Shown here piece after piece: positions 43,274-52,251 of a stretch of DNA of 64,000 nucleotides. This DNA comes from JAOTVV01 sp041602035 (GTDB taxonomy: Bacteria > Gemmatimonadota > Gemmatimonadetes > Gemmatimonadales > GWC2-71-9). The translations under genes and the position numbers were made by a program. How positions within the stretch are numbered: the first letter of the stretch is position 1; every line of letters starts with the position of its first letter. The DNA lies in assembly GCA_041602035.1 (NCBI GenBank), contig JBFIHA010000001.1, forward strand, positions 124,001 to 188,000. Direction: 5' to 3'. A model generated the notes under the pieces. It was not told the origin of the DNA. It searched no databases and was given only the letters and a program-made list of their open reading frames with translations.

Positions 43274-44217
43274 GCCGCGGTCGAGGGCGGGCCGGGGCGG
43301 TGGGCTTGACGCTCGTCGTGGGTATGGCGGCGACGTGGTCTCCTCCTCTGCGATCGCAGACTGCCTACAGGGCGGCCAACGCCCCGACGTCCATCGTGCC
43401 GCGCATCTCTGGCTTCATCCAGGCCGATTTCGCCGAGGCGCGGCTCGGCGTGCACTACGTGGTGGAGTTCCTCAGCGCTGGGGTTGGACTCGCACCCTAC
43501 GTGGGCGCGGCCGCCCGCAAAGGACAGGTCGATCTGTTTTCGGCGTTCGATTTCAATCCCGGGTTCGAGGTGGGGATGCTGGGATTCATGAGCCTCGGGG
43601 GCGGCGGCGAATCACGCACCCTGGTGTCGCTTGGTGTCGGGTTCCAGCGCACCGAGCGCAAAGTGATCGAGTTCAGCGACGATTCCTCTACGGTCAGCTT
43701 TTCGGAGCCGGCGCAGTCGGATCTGATCTTCTCGACCGGGCTGAATGCGGCGCTGGGACCCAACGCGGTGCTCGGGCTCGGTGGCTCGCTGCGGCGCGAA
43801 TGGTCGAGTCCCGGTGTGTCCACCCCGGTCGAGGTCTGTGTGGGGGCGAGTGGTCCGGGTGCGCTCAACGTTCCACTGTGCTCCAATCGGTACGGCGTCC
43901 CGCTGCGCGACTATTGGGCGGGACACGTGCGGGCCGATCTGCTGTGGGCCGCTCGGCGACTCAGCACGGTGCGCAGCCAACCGCACCTGGCCGCGCTCGG
44001 CAGTGCGTCCCTGGACCTCGGCCGGGGCGCCGATCCCAGGCTCAACGCGGGGATCGGGATCGGCGTGACTCCGGTCCAGTATCCGGGCCAGCTCATTGTG
44101 GCCGTATTCTTCGAGCTGTACGATGTGCTGGACGCCGGCGGTGTCCAGCCGAGCTTCGCGGAGCAGTTCGTGACCCGTGTGGTGCTCGGCGTACCGTTCG
44201 ATCTGTTGGTGAGCTGA
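43270..44217 (+). CDS. Predicted outer-membrane beta-barrel protein
   Basis: 315 residues from GTG 43270, which overlaps the stop of the plug-only gene. Signal peptide (VGLTLVVGMAATWSPPLRSQ). The rest is made of amphipathic strands (VDLFSAFDFNPGFEVGMLGF, DLIFSTGLNAALGPNAVLGLGG, VRADLLWAARRL, LIVAVFFELYDVL) ending in RVVLGVPFDLLVS. One Cys pair (VCVGASG...PLCSN) may be bridged. No family recognised. The tight coupling suggests that it works with the plug-only protein, perhaps as a separately encoded barrel, although it is small for a TonB-dependent barrel. Confidence 0.6.
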   Translation: MSRGRGRAGAVGLTLVVGMAATWSPPLRSQTAYRAANAPTSIVPRISGFIQADFAEARLGVHYVVEFLSAGVGLAPYVGAAARKGQVDLFSAFDFNPGFEVGMLGFMSLGGGGESRTLVSLGVGFQRTERKVIEFSDDSSTVSFSEPAQSDLIFSTGLNAALGPNAVLGLGGSLRREWSSPGVSTPVEVCVGASGPGALNVPLCSNRYGVPLRDYWAGHVRADLLWAARRLSTVRSQPHLAALGSASLDLGRGADPRLNAGIGIGVTPVQYPGQLIVAVFFELYDVLDAGGVQPSFAEQFVTRVVLGVPFDLLVS

Positions 44218-44285
44218 TGGCCCGGAACGCAACGCGCTGGCGCCACTGAAGTCGCGTCACGCCACCGACACTCGAGGAGAGAGCG

Positions 44286-44687
44286 ATGGGCAGACACGCG
44301 GTGATGACGACGATGCTCGTGACGTGCGTAGTAGTCGCGGTGGCGTGCGGAAGCGGGCGGGAAGTGAAGGTTCGGCGGGCCGTGGCCCCGGCGGTACAAG
44401 ACAGCATCTACGTTCAGGTGGTGAACAACCACTTCAGTGACGCGAGAGTGTATGCTCTGTACGAGAGCGGCGCGCGATACCCGCTCGGGCTGGTGGTGGG
44501 GAAGGGGAGAGCACAGGAAGCCGCCATCCTGTGGCAACCACGGCCGCTCATCTTCGAGATCAGTTTCATCGCGGAGGAAGGTGTGTACCTGACGGAGGAG
44601 TTGATCCTGGACCCGGGCGATCTGATCCAGCTCAACATCCCGCCCAACATCAGCTCCTCCGCGTTCTTTCGTCGGGTATCCGACTAG
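44286..44687 (+). CDS. Small lipoprotein of unknown function
   Basis: 133 residues with a GAGGAGAGAG site. Leader ends in VVAVAC, a lipobox. The mature part is beta-rich (SIYVQVVNNHFSDARVYALY, LGLVVGKG, PLIFEISFIAEEGVYLTEELIL, DLIQLNIPPNI), a layout seen in many short Gemmatimonadota lipoproteins. Family not recognised. It follows the barrel gene by 68 bp and may share its transcript. Confidence 0.65.
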   Translation: MGRHAVMTTMLVTCVVVAVACGSGREVKVRRAVAPAVQDSIYVQVVNNHFSDARVYALYESGARYPLGLVVGKGRAQEAAILWQPRPLIFEISFIAEEGVYLTEELILDPGDLIQLNIPPNISSSAFFRRVSD

Positions 44688-44727
44688 CCCGCCGCCGAGT
44701 CCGGTCACCGCTTCGCGTAGCCGTCGC

Positions 44728-45051
44728 GTGGGGATTCTGCTGTGGGTGGTCGGTGCGGTGGCCCTCTTCTCGGGCGGTCTCAAGCTGCGGTCCAGGGTGC
44801 GGGCAACGGTGGGCACGTCACGCCTCGCGGTGTGGGAGACGGTGGTCGGCGCGATCACCGCGGTGGGGTCCGGAGCTGGTCTGGCCCGGGAGCGACCGCT
44901 CGCGTGGATCGCCGTTTGGGTCGCGCTCGGACTGGTGGTGGTGTCGTTGCTGGTACACGTCAAAGCGCTGGCCCGCTTCCGGCGCTCGCGCGAGGAGTCG
45001 GCGGAATTGCGACTGCGGAGCTACCTGGGGGCGGGGAGGTCCTCGATGTAG
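44728..45051 (+). CDS. Three-helix membrane protein of unknown function
   Basis: 107 residues from GTG 44728. Hydrophobic segments ILLWVVGAVALFSGGL, VVGAITAVGSGAGLA and WIAVWVALGLVVVSLLVHV, then a basic, helical tail (ALARFRRSREESAELRLRSYL). No strong ribosome site. Convergent with the transporter gene that ends at 45098. Coding is supported by the helix pattern only. Confidence 0.5.
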   Translation: MGILLWVVGAVALFSGGLKLRSRVRATVGTSRLAVWETVVGAITAVGSGAGLARERPLAWIAVWVALGLVVVSLLVHVKALARFRRSREESAELRLRSYLGAGRSSM

Positions 45052-45097
45052 TGGGGGGGCAGCCTTCGCCCTGCGTGGCACTTCGCGCGTTTCGTCG

Positions 45098-46510
45098 CTA
45101 CCACATCCCAAGCACCTTCCACCATAGTCCCCCCACCCCGAGCCACACGACGATGTTCACCACGCTCACCACGAGGCCAAGGCGCCACCAGTCGGTGACC
45201 TCCACGTAACCGGCGCCGAACAGCACCGGGGCGGGGCCCGTTCCGTAGTGGGTCATGCTGCTGAACAGGTTGCTGAAGAACGCCAAGACCAGGGCGGCGA
45301 GCACGGGCGGCGTCCCCACCGCGAGTGCCACGCCAAGAAACGGCGCGTACATGGAGCTCACGTGGGCAGTGTTGCTGGCGAAGAAGTAGTGGCTGTAGAA
45401 GTACACGAGGCTCAACCCGACGAACGCGGGCCGCCATCCCATGCCGTCGAACAGCTCACCCATCGCGCCACTGAACCACGGAATCAGCCCGAGCCGGGTG
45501 AGGAACGACGCCATCATCACGAGCGCCGCGAACCACACGAGCGTGTCCCACGCCCCCTTCTCCCGCAGAATGTCGTCCCACGTGAGCACCCCGGTCACGA
45601 GCAGCACCGCGAGACCGATCATCGCCGTCACTGTCGTGTGGACCGCGAGCACGTCTCCCAAGATCCACAGGGTGAGCAGCAGGACGAAACACGCCAGCAT
45701 CACCCACTCGCTCCGGGAGATCGGTCCCATCTGGCGGAGCTTGTCCCGCGCCATCACGGCCGCCTGTGGTGTCTCCCGGATCTCGGGCGGGAACATTCGG
45801 TACACCAACGCTGGCACGAGTGCGAGGCTCAGGAGGCCCGGGACCAGCGCCGCGAGCGCCCACCCCGTCCACGAGACGTCCACGCCCTGGTCGCGCGCGA
45901 GCTGAGCGGCCAACGGGTTGGCCGCCATGGCCGTGAGGAACATGGCACTGGTGATGACCGTGCCCTGGAACGAGGCCGTGGTGAGGAACGCGCCCACCCG
46001 CCTCGCCGTGCCGTCGTCAGGGCGGCTCTCATATGCCTCTGCCACCGATCGCAGGATCGGGAAGATCACGCCGCCGGCACGGGCGGTGTTACTCGGGATT
46101 GCCGGAGCCAGCACGAGATCGGTGGCGATGAGTCCGTAGCCCAACCCCAACGTGCGCCGGCCGAGCCACGCCATGAACAGATACGCGATCCGCGCGCCGA
46201 GTCCCGTCTTGATGAACCCCCGCGAGATGAAGAACGCGAGCACGATCAGCCAGATGACCGTGTTCCCGAACCCGCTCATCGCCTCGCCGATCGTGAGCGT
46301 GCGCGTTGCGGCCGTGGCACAGATCCCGATCATGGCCACGGCGCCCATCGGGAGCGGCTTGAGCACGATGCCGACGATGGTCGCGGCGAAGATGGCGAGG
46401 AGGTGGATGCCCCGAGGATCCACGTCGCCCGGGGCCGGTACAAACCACAACGCTGCGCCGACGGCAACCGGAATGCCGAGCTTGAGCAGGAAGCCGCGTG
46501 ACGCGGTCAT
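45098..46510 (-). CDS. DASS-family anion transporter (dicarboxylate/sulfate type)
   Basis: 470 residues, about 12 hydrophobic segments. The family motifs are present: the SNT-like substrate and sodium sites appear as AIPSNTARAGGVIFPI in the first half and FASNTAHVSSMYAP in the second, with TASFQGTVIT between them. The pattern is closest to the oxoglutarate/malate and citrate/succinate transporters of the divalent anion:sodium symporter family. Its ATG overlaps the stop of PEP carboxylase (ATGA), which makes a C4-dicarboxylate (malate, oxaloacetate-derived) a reasonable substrate. Inner membrane. Second gene of the unit. Confidence 0.85.
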   Translation of the reverse strand: MTASRGFLLKLGIPVAVGAALWFVPAPGDVDPRGIHLLAIFAATIVGIVLKPLPMGAVAMIGICATAATRTLTIGEAMSGFGNTVIWLIVLAFFISRGFIKTGLGARIAYLFMAWLGRRTLGLGYGLIATDLVLAPAIPSNTARAGGVIFPILRSVAEAYESRPDDGTARRVGAFLTTASFQGTVITSAMFLTAMAANPLAAQLARDQGVDVSWTGWALAALVPGLLSLALVPALVYRMFPPEIRETPQAAVMARDKLRQMGPISRSEWVMLACFVLLLTLWILGDVLAVHTTVTAMIGLAVLLVTGVLTWDDILREKGAWDTLVWFAALVMMASFLTRLGLIPWFSGAMGELFDGMGWRPAFVGLSLVYFYSHYFFASNTAHVSSMYAPFLGVALAVGTPPVLAALVLAFFSNLFSSMTHYGTGPAPVLFGAGYVEVTDWWRLGLVVSVVNIVVWLGVGGLWWKVLGMW

Positions 46511-49173
46511 CCGGTGTTGCGCATGCCGGCCGCGATCCCGTTCACCGTGACCAGCATGGCGTCGAGCAGCCGCGCGTCGTCCGGGGTGCGACGCAGGCGG
46601 CAGAGGATCTCCATCTGCACCAGGTTGATGGGATCGATATACGGGTTGCGCACGTCGATCGAGCGCTGCAGAACCGGATTGCCGTCCAGCAGGCGATTGT
46701 GGCCGGTTACCTCGCGGACGACGGCCGTCGCGCGTTCCAGTCGCTCCCGCAGGTCCGTCCCAATGAAGCGGAGGTCTTCGGGGACCAGCCGCTCGTCGTA
46801 CTGCGCAGCGATGGCCGGTGACGCCTTGGCGAGCACCATCTCCACGAGATCGACCGTCGACCGAAAGAACGGCCACCGGTCACACATCTCGCGCAGCGTC
46901 TCGAGTCGACCGGCCTCGAGCGGATCTTGGAAGGCCTCGCTGAACCCGAGCCAGGCAGGCAGGAGCAGGCGCGTCTGCATCCAGGCAAAGACCCAGGGGA
47001 TCGCCCGGAGCGACGCCACGCCCGATCCCGGCCGCCGTCGCGCGGGCCGACTGCCAATCTTGAGCGCACCCAACTCGAGCTCGGGTGTGGCGGCGCGAAA
47101 GTAGTCCACGAATTCCGGCCGGTCGTACACCATCGCTCGGTACGCGTTGCGCGACGTGTCGGCGAGCTGTCGCATATGCTCGCGCCACGTCGGATCAGGG
47201 GGAGGTGCGGGGAGCAGGGTGGCCTCGAGCGTGGCCGTGATGTACACCTCGAGCGTCCGCAACGCGATGCCCGGCAGGTCGAATTTGGCCGAGATCATTT
47301 CGCCCTGTTCCGTTACCCGCAGCGTGCCGTTCACGGAACCGGGCGGCTGTGACTGGATGGCCAGATGGGTGGGTCCACCGCCCCGGCCGACCGTGCCGCC
47401 CCGACCGTGAAACAGCGTGAGGCCGATGTCCTGCTCGCGGCAGGTGGCGACGATGGCTTCCTGGGCCTCGTACAGCTCCCAGGCGGCGGCGAGTCGCCCG
47501 CCGTCCTTGGCGGAATCCGAATAGCCGAGCATCACCTCCTGCCGCCCACCGATGGTGTCGCGATAGCACGGAATGGTGAGCAGCTCGCCCAGCGCCGTGC
47601 CGGCATGCCGGAGGTCGTCCACCGTCTCGAAAAGCGGCACCACTCGGAGCGGTGGGTCGAGCCGCGCGGCGGCGTGGAGCGCTTGCACGGCGAGGACGTC
47701 GGACGGGCATGTGGCCATCGAGATGACGTAGGCACCGAGCGACCCCGGAGGGATCGACGCCGCCGTGCGGAACGTTTCGAGCACATCATGCACCTCCGGC
47801 TCGAAACGGTCAGAGGACTCCAGCGCCAGCGCAATCGCTCCGCCACCCGCCGCGATTTGCTCGCTTAGGAACCGCTGACGCTCGGCCTCGTCCCAGGACG
47901 CGTACGAGCCCAGGCCCTGCGCCTGGGTGATCGCATCGAGTGTCTCGGTATGCCGCGCCGATTCCTGCCGCAGGTCGAGCCGGACGAGGGTCAATCCAAA
48001 GCACGCGAGCCGGCGCTGGATGTCGAGCAGGCGACCATCGGCCAAGACCCCCGCCCCCGTGTCCTCCAGCGACCGCCGGCACAGCTCGAGCGGCTCGGCG
48101 AGATCTTCGACTTGCCAGCACATACGTTCGGCCGTGGCCCGGTCCGGCACCTTCCACTCGAGCATCAGCTCGATCCCCGAGCGGGTGGCGCGTAGCCGGT
48201 TGCGCAGGTCACGAAGCAGCGCCCGATATGGCTCGCGGGTACTCCCTACCCGTGCCCTGAGTTCGGAGCTGGCGTCGCTGAGCGACAACTCGGCTCGGAG
48301 CGCCGCCAACTCGCGGAGGTACAGGTCCGCCGCCATCCACCGTGCCAAGAGCGTGGCCTGCACGGTGATCTCCGGTGTCACGTGCGGGTTGCCGTCGCGA
48401 TCGCCGCCCATCCACGAGCCGAAGCGGATCGGCGCGGCATCGCTCGGCAGGTGCTTGCCGATCGCCTCGTGCAGGGCGCGGTCCAAGGCACGGAGGTTGG
48501 CAGGCACCGCGTCCCACAGCGTCTGCTCGAACACCACCAGTCCCCATCGGACCTCGTCCAACGGTGTCGGCTGGGTGTGGCGCACTTCGTCGGTCTCCCA
48601 CGCCACCGTGATCTCGCGCAGCAGTGCCTGGTGGATGTCCTCGTGCTCGGCCGGGGTGAGATCGCTGCGGTCCTGCCGCCCGAGGAGGTCCGCGATGCGG
48701 CGATGTGACTGGCGTAGCGTACGGCGCACGATCTCGGTCGGGTGCGCGGTCAGCACCAACTCGATCTCGAGGTTGCACACCTGCTCGAAGATGGTTTCGG
48801 CGGCGATGCCGCCCTTGAGGAGCTGAGCCAGCGCGTCGGTGAACGAGCCCCGTTGGGGTGGTGCATCGGGATCACGCTGGTACTCCCGGCGCCGACGCAC
48901 GCGGTGATGCTGCTCGGCGATGTTCGCGAGCGTGAGGAAGTGGGCGAACGCGCGGGCTATGGGGAGCGCATCATCCACCGGCAGTTGTTGCAGGAGCGCG
49001 CGGAGTTCCTCGAAGCACGCCGTCTCACCCTGTCGTGCCCGCTTCGACAGCGCTCGAACGCGCTCGACCGTTTCGAAGAGCGGGACTCCCTCCTGTCGGC
49101 GCAGGGTTTCCCCAAGGAGGTTGCCGAGGAGGCGGACGTCGTTGCGGAGCGGCAGGTGGGGGTCGGTAATCAC
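46507..49173 (-). CDS. ppc: Phosphoenolpyruvate carboxylase
   Basis: 888 residues, full length. Makes oxaloacetate from PEP and bicarbonate to refill the TCA cycle. Catalytic motifs: VLTAHPTE with H144, GSWMGGDRDGNP, the mobile-loop and phosphate-binding segment FHGRGGTVGRGGGP, SQPPGSVNGTLRVTEQGE, and the conserved C-terminus AAGMRNTG whose carboxylate takes part in inhibitor binding. NPYIDPINLVQ near the end is also typical. It is the first gene of a unit with the DASS transporter, which it overlaps by 4 bp. Cytoplasmic homotetramer in known cases. Its allosteric inputs (acetyl-CoA, aspartate) cannot be read directly. Confidence 0.96.
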   Translation of the reverse strand: MITDPHLPLRNDVRLLGNLLGETLRRQEGVPLFETVERVRALSKRARQGETACFEELRALLQQLPVDDALPIARAFAHFLTLANIAEQHHRVRRRREYQRDPDAPPQRGSFTDALAQLLKGGIAAETIFEQVCNLEIELVLTAHPTEIVRRTLRQSHRRIADLLGRQDRSDLTPAEHEDIHQALLREITVAWETDEVRHTQPTPLDEVRWGLVVFEQTLWDAVPANLRALDRALHEAIGKHLPSDAAPIRFGSWMGGDRDGNPHVTPEITVQATLLARWMAADLYLRELAALRAELSLSDASSELRARVGSTREPYRALLRDLRNRLRATRSGIELMLEWKVPDRATAERMCWQVEDLAEPLELCRRSLEDTGAGVLADGRLLDIQRRLACFGLTLVRLDLRQESARHTETLDAITQAQGLGSYASWDEAERQRFLSEQIAAGGGAIALALESSDRFEPEVHDVLETFRTAASIPPGSLGAYVISMATCPSDVLAVQALHAAARLDPPLRVVPLFETVDDLRHAGTALGELLTIPCYRDTIGGRQEVMLGYSDSAKDGGRLAAAWELYEAQEAIVATCREQDIGLTLFHGRGGTVGRGGGPTHLAIQSQPPGSVNGTLRVTEQGEMISAKFDLPGIALRTLEVYITATLEATLLPAPPPDPTWREHMRQLADTSRNAYRAMVYDRPEFVDYFRAATPELELGALKIGSRPARRRPGSGVASLRAIPWVFAWMQTRLLLPAWLGFSEAFQDPLEAGRLETLREMCDRWPFFRSTVDLVEMVLAKASPAIAAQYDERLVPEDLRFIGTDLRERLERATAVVREVTGHNRLLDGNPVLQRSIDVRNPYIDPINLVQMEILCRLRRTPDDARLLDAMLVTVNGIAAGMRNTG

Positions 49174-49221
49174 CCGGCTATAGCTAACGCCGGTTGAATG
49201 GCCGTGTCAAAGTGTGGTTAA

Positions 49222-50292
49222 TTGTCGGGCGTGGCGTCGTCGACGGTTCGCATCCTGTTCCTGGCCGATACCCATCTGGGCATCGATCTGCCGGCCCGTC
49301 CCAAGATTGTCCGTCGGCGGCGGGGACACGACTTCTTCGTCAACTACGAACGGGCGCTGCAGGCGGCGCGGGAGCAGCGGGTGCACGCCGTGATCCACGG
49401 CGGCGACGTGTTCTACCGCAGCCGGGTGCGGGCCGAGATCGTGCAGGCGGCCTTCGCGCCGCTGAAGCGACTCGCGGAAGAGGGGATCCCGGTGTACGTC
49501 GTGCCCGGGAATCATGAACGGTCGGCGATCCCCCACGCGATGCTCGCCCTCCACCCGAAGATTCACGTGTTCGACCGGCCCAAGACCTTCACGGCGGACT
49601 GGAATGGCGTGCGCGTGGCCGTCGCGGGGTTTCCGTACTGCCGACGCGGCGTGCGCAGCGCCTTCCGTGACTTGGTGCGGCAGACCGTATGGGAGCGCGC
49701 CAATGCCGACGTGAATCTGCTGTGCGCGCACCAGTGCTTCGAAGGGGCCACGGTGGGGCCTCGGAATTTCACGTTTCGCTACACCGACGACGTGGTGAGG
49801 GCCCGTGACGTTCCCGCTCCGTTTGCCGCCGTGCTCGCCGGACACATCCATCGACACCAGGTGCTCACCGCTGATCTCAAGGGTCGATCCATGCCGACAC
49901 CTGTGTTGTATCCGGGATCGATCGAGCGCACGTCATTCGCCGAACGGGACGAGGACAAGGGGTACATGACTGTCGAGGTGGATCCCGAAGGCCGCGGTGG
50001 GGGAACGCTCACGCGGTGGACGTTTCATCCGCTGCCTACACGGCCGATGGTGATTGCCGACGTGGAGGCGAACGGCCTCGAGTCTGGCCCGCTCAGGGGG
50101 CTGGTGGCCGAGGCGATCGCGGCGGCCCCCGCGGAAGCCGTGCTTCGCGTTCGCGTGCACGGCGTGCCGGCGCCCGCGGGCATCGCCACGCTGCGGGCTG
50201 CCCTCGTGCGCGACCTCGCCCCGACGACGATGAATGTGGAGGTCGTGTTGGTGGATGTGCCTCGGGGGTCGATCGGCACCAGCCCTACGTAG
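49222..50292 (+). CDS. SbcD/Mre11-like metallophosphoesterase
   Basis: 356 residues from TTG 49222 (GTG 49231 is as likely; no good ribosome site). The calcineurin-like nuclease motifs are in order: FLADTHLG, HGGDVFYRS, VPGNHERS, LCAHQC and LAGHIHRHQV. Layout and a C-terminal cap-like region (about 270-340) resemble SbcD/Mre11 exonucleases, which process double-strand ends with an SbcC/Rad50 ATPase. No SbcC gene is adjacent, so it may work with a partner elsewhere or as a stand-alone phosphoesterase. Divergent from ppc with about 48 bp between starts. Confidence 0.8.
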   Translation: MSGVASSTVRILFLADTHLGIDLPARPKIVRRRRGHDFFVNYERALQAAREQRVHAVIHGGDVFYRSRVRAEIVQAAFAPLKRLAEEGIPVYVVPGNHERSAIPHAMLALHPKIHVFDRPKTFTADWNGVRVAVAGFPYCRRGVRSAFRDLVRQTVWERANADVNLLCAHQCFEGATVGPRNFTFRYTDDVVRARDVPAPFAAVLAGHIHRHQVLTADLKGRSMPTPVLYPGSIERTSFAERDEDKGYMTVEVDPEGRGGGTLTRWTFHPLPTRPMVIADVEANGLESGPLRGLVAEAIAAAPAEAVLRVRVHGVPAPAGIATLRAALVRDLAPTTMNVEVVLVDVPRGSIGTSPT

Positions 50293-50379
50293 CAGTTCTG
50301 AGCCGTGGCCGGCGAGCGTGCCAGGTCCCGAAGCGCCATTGCGCGATGAGGGCCCCGCACCGTGTGGCGGGTGCCACCC

Positions 50380-51351
50380 TCACGACCCGGAGTGCTCGGC
50401 CGCGAGCCACGCCTCCACTTCCGCTCGAGCGGCCGCGCACGCGTCGACATCCGCATCGAGCGCTTCCAGCAGCTCGGCCAACTCCTCGTGGGCGGGATCG
50501 GCGTCGACCGTCTCGGCCCGCAGCCGATACAAGACACTCACTCCCTGCCGGAATCGAGAGGCGAGGGCATCGTGCAGCGCCGTGACCCGGTCGATGGCGG
50601 CCTCATCCAGCACCCCAGCGAGACCGTGGTCCAGGTCCGAGAGGTCGATCGCCGCACGACACGCATGGGTGAGGAGTTGCTCCATGTCCTGCTTGCACGT
50701 TCCCCCGGCTGCACCGCGCCGAAGCGACCGGTAGACGGGCTCGGCTGCGCGCACCAGATTCGCGAGCAGATCGCGGGCGGTCCCGAGTGGCAGGCCGGCG
50801 AACGTCGTCACGATCTGGTGTTCGACGGACGCGGGGAATACGGCACGCCGGCGAGGACTGGCGATCGCCGGATCTCGCAGGCGGACCTGTGCCGCGAGCA
50901 GGAGCAGGAGCGCCATCAATGGACTGATCCAGAGCAGCATGGGCTCCGCCAGCCGGCCCGCCCAGATGCCGACCAGGACCATGACGCCGAGCAGCAGGTA
51001 GAACGAGGCCGGCGCCGAGGCCCACGTCGTTCCCGCCGCGCGCGCCACCGCCGGCACGTCGTGAAGTGCCAGACGCCGTACTACCGCGTCCGCCGCCGCC
51101 GCCGGCACGCGAATCAGCGCCTGGTGACCTGCCGCCACCAGCTCCCGTCCTTCACGGTGAGCATGACCGGCAAGGAGCGGCTCGAGCGCGTCCACGACAC
51201 GACGCGTGTCGTGCCGGACTTCGGTGGGTTTCACGAAGATGAGCGTGTCGCCGACTGCCTGAGCGGTGCCGCCGCAGGCGGGGCAGATGCTCAGGCCGAA
51301 CGGCTCCGGAGCTCCGCAGATCACGCAGGCGGGTAGGGACGCGTCGGTCAT
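50380..51351 (-). CDS. Zinc-ribbon membrane protein of unknown function
   Basis: 323 residues from ATG 51351. N-terminal zinc ribbon (CVICGAP...ICPACGG), a soluble part to about 110, two membrane helices (FYLLLGVMVLVGIWAG; PLMALLLLLAAQV) and a long helical C-terminus (about 170-320) ending acidic (LAELLEALDADVDACAAARAEVEAW). The N-terminal region contains VKPTEVRHDTRRVVDAL and a repeated Ala/Val-rich stretch reminiscent of small beta-alpha domains. Family not recognised. Its start overlaps the stop of the upstream TPR-like gene (ATGA), so the two act together. Confidence 0.6.
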   Translation of the reverse strand: MTDASLPACVICGAPEPFGLSICPACGGTAQAVGDTLIFVKPTEVRHDTRRVVDALEPLLAGHAHREGRELVAAGHQALIRVPAAAADAVVRRLALHDVPAVARAAGTTWASAPASFYLLLGVMVLVGIWAGRLAEPMLLWISPLMALLLLLAAQVRLRDPAIASPRRRAVFPASVEHQIVTTFAGLPLGTARDLLANLVRAAEPVYRSLRRGAAGGTCKQDMEQLLTHACRAAIDLSDLDHGLAGVLDEAAIDRVTALHDALASRFRQGVSVLYRLRAETVDADPAHEELAELLEALDADVDACAAARAEVEAWLAAEHSGS

Positions 51352-51929
51352 CGGGTGTCGATCTCCTTGAGCATCCTTCGGGCGCTTCGCGTCCAGCCGT
51401 CGTTCTGATCGTAGTAGCCCAGGAAGGTCTCCAGGTGGGTCTTGGCGAGCGCATCGTCGCCAAGCGCGTAGCGCGCCGCCCCAGCGTGGTAGAGCGCCTG
51501 GTAGTGGTTGGGCCAGAACTCGATCACCAACTCCATAATCGGCCCCGCAGAACGGTCGTCGCCCATGTCGGCGATCGGGTGCCCGATGGCGAACACGATC
51601 CCCGCTGCCTTCCAGCGGTCGTCTCCGTCCAACCCGAAGATCACGTTGCGTGCCTCCTCGATGCGTCCGGCGAGAGCCCAACACGCCGCGCTGTACCCGG
51701 CCCCGTCGCGGGACGGGGGCGGGGGCGTCTGCCGGTGGAGGGTTTCCACCTCGAGTGTGTTACAGAATGGCTTCACGTGGCTGAACCAGACCGCCCCGTC
51801 TTGGCTGGGGTCGCCTGGCAGGACGTACGCCGTGGCACCGGCCGAACCCTCCGCCGGTATCGGACCGCGAATCACGGCATACACGCTCACGGCGACGTAC
51901 GTGAGGCCAGCCAGGTACAGCAGCCGCAT
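51348..51929 (-). CDS. Membrane-anchored TPR-like protein
   Basis: 193 residues from ATG 51929, preceded by GAGGGAA. One N-terminal hydrophobic helix (RLLYLAGLTYVAVSVYAVI) acts as an anchor. Helical pairs in the second half fit TPR repeats (AACWALAGRIEEARNVIFGL, ALYHAGAARYALGDDALAKTHLETFLGYY). A single Cys/His-containing segment (WFSHVKPFCNTLEVET) precedes them. Probably faces the periplasm and binds a protein partner. First gene of a unit with the zinc-ribbon membrane protein. Confidence 0.6.
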   Translation of the reverse strand: MRLLYLAGLTYVAVSVYAVIRGPIPAEGSAGATAYVLPGDPSQDGAVWFSHVKPFCNTLEVETLHRQTPPPPSRDGAGYSAACWALAGRIEEARNVIFGLDGDDRWKAAGIVFAIGHPIADMGDDRSAGPIMELVIEFWPNHYQALYHAGAARYALGDDALAKTHLETFLGYYDQNDGWTRSARRMLKEIDTR

Positions 51930-52251
51930 GGGCGTTCCCTCGGCGTGCAGGTCCACTACTGGAGACGATCGACGACACCGAACTTGCACATCGTCGCCCT
52001 CGAGTCTCAGGGGGCAAACCGTGTGCCGTGCACCATGTCCTGTAAGTGATGCTTCTACAACCAGTTAGGAGGGAAGCCCGGAAGCCGGGCGCGGAGCGTG
52101 TCGGACTGTGCCGCAGGTGGCGCGAAATGCGACCCGGCCCCGAGCCCGCCGCGGTCCCGGAGGTGCACCAGCCGGCTCGACATTGATGCACCACGCCCCA
52201 CGACCGCATTCGCGATCGTGGGGCGCGTCATGCCATGAACCGGATCTTGCC
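51930..52251. other. 322-bp gap with no gene
   Basis: Lies between the starts/ends of two minus-strand genes. It should contain the promoter of the TPR-like gene at its left end and holds the MscL terminator hairpin at 52194-52225. A second, smaller hairpin (AGCCCGG/CCGGGC, about 52070-52090) is present. I see no open frame with a ribosome site. Confidence 0.5.
52194..52225 (-). terminator. Hairpin terminator after mscL
   Basis: CGCCCCACGACCGC pairs over 14 positions with 52212-52225, with one mismatch, around a 4-base loop. It lies 27 bp after the mscL stop codon (minus strand). No long T-run. Confidence 0.55.
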
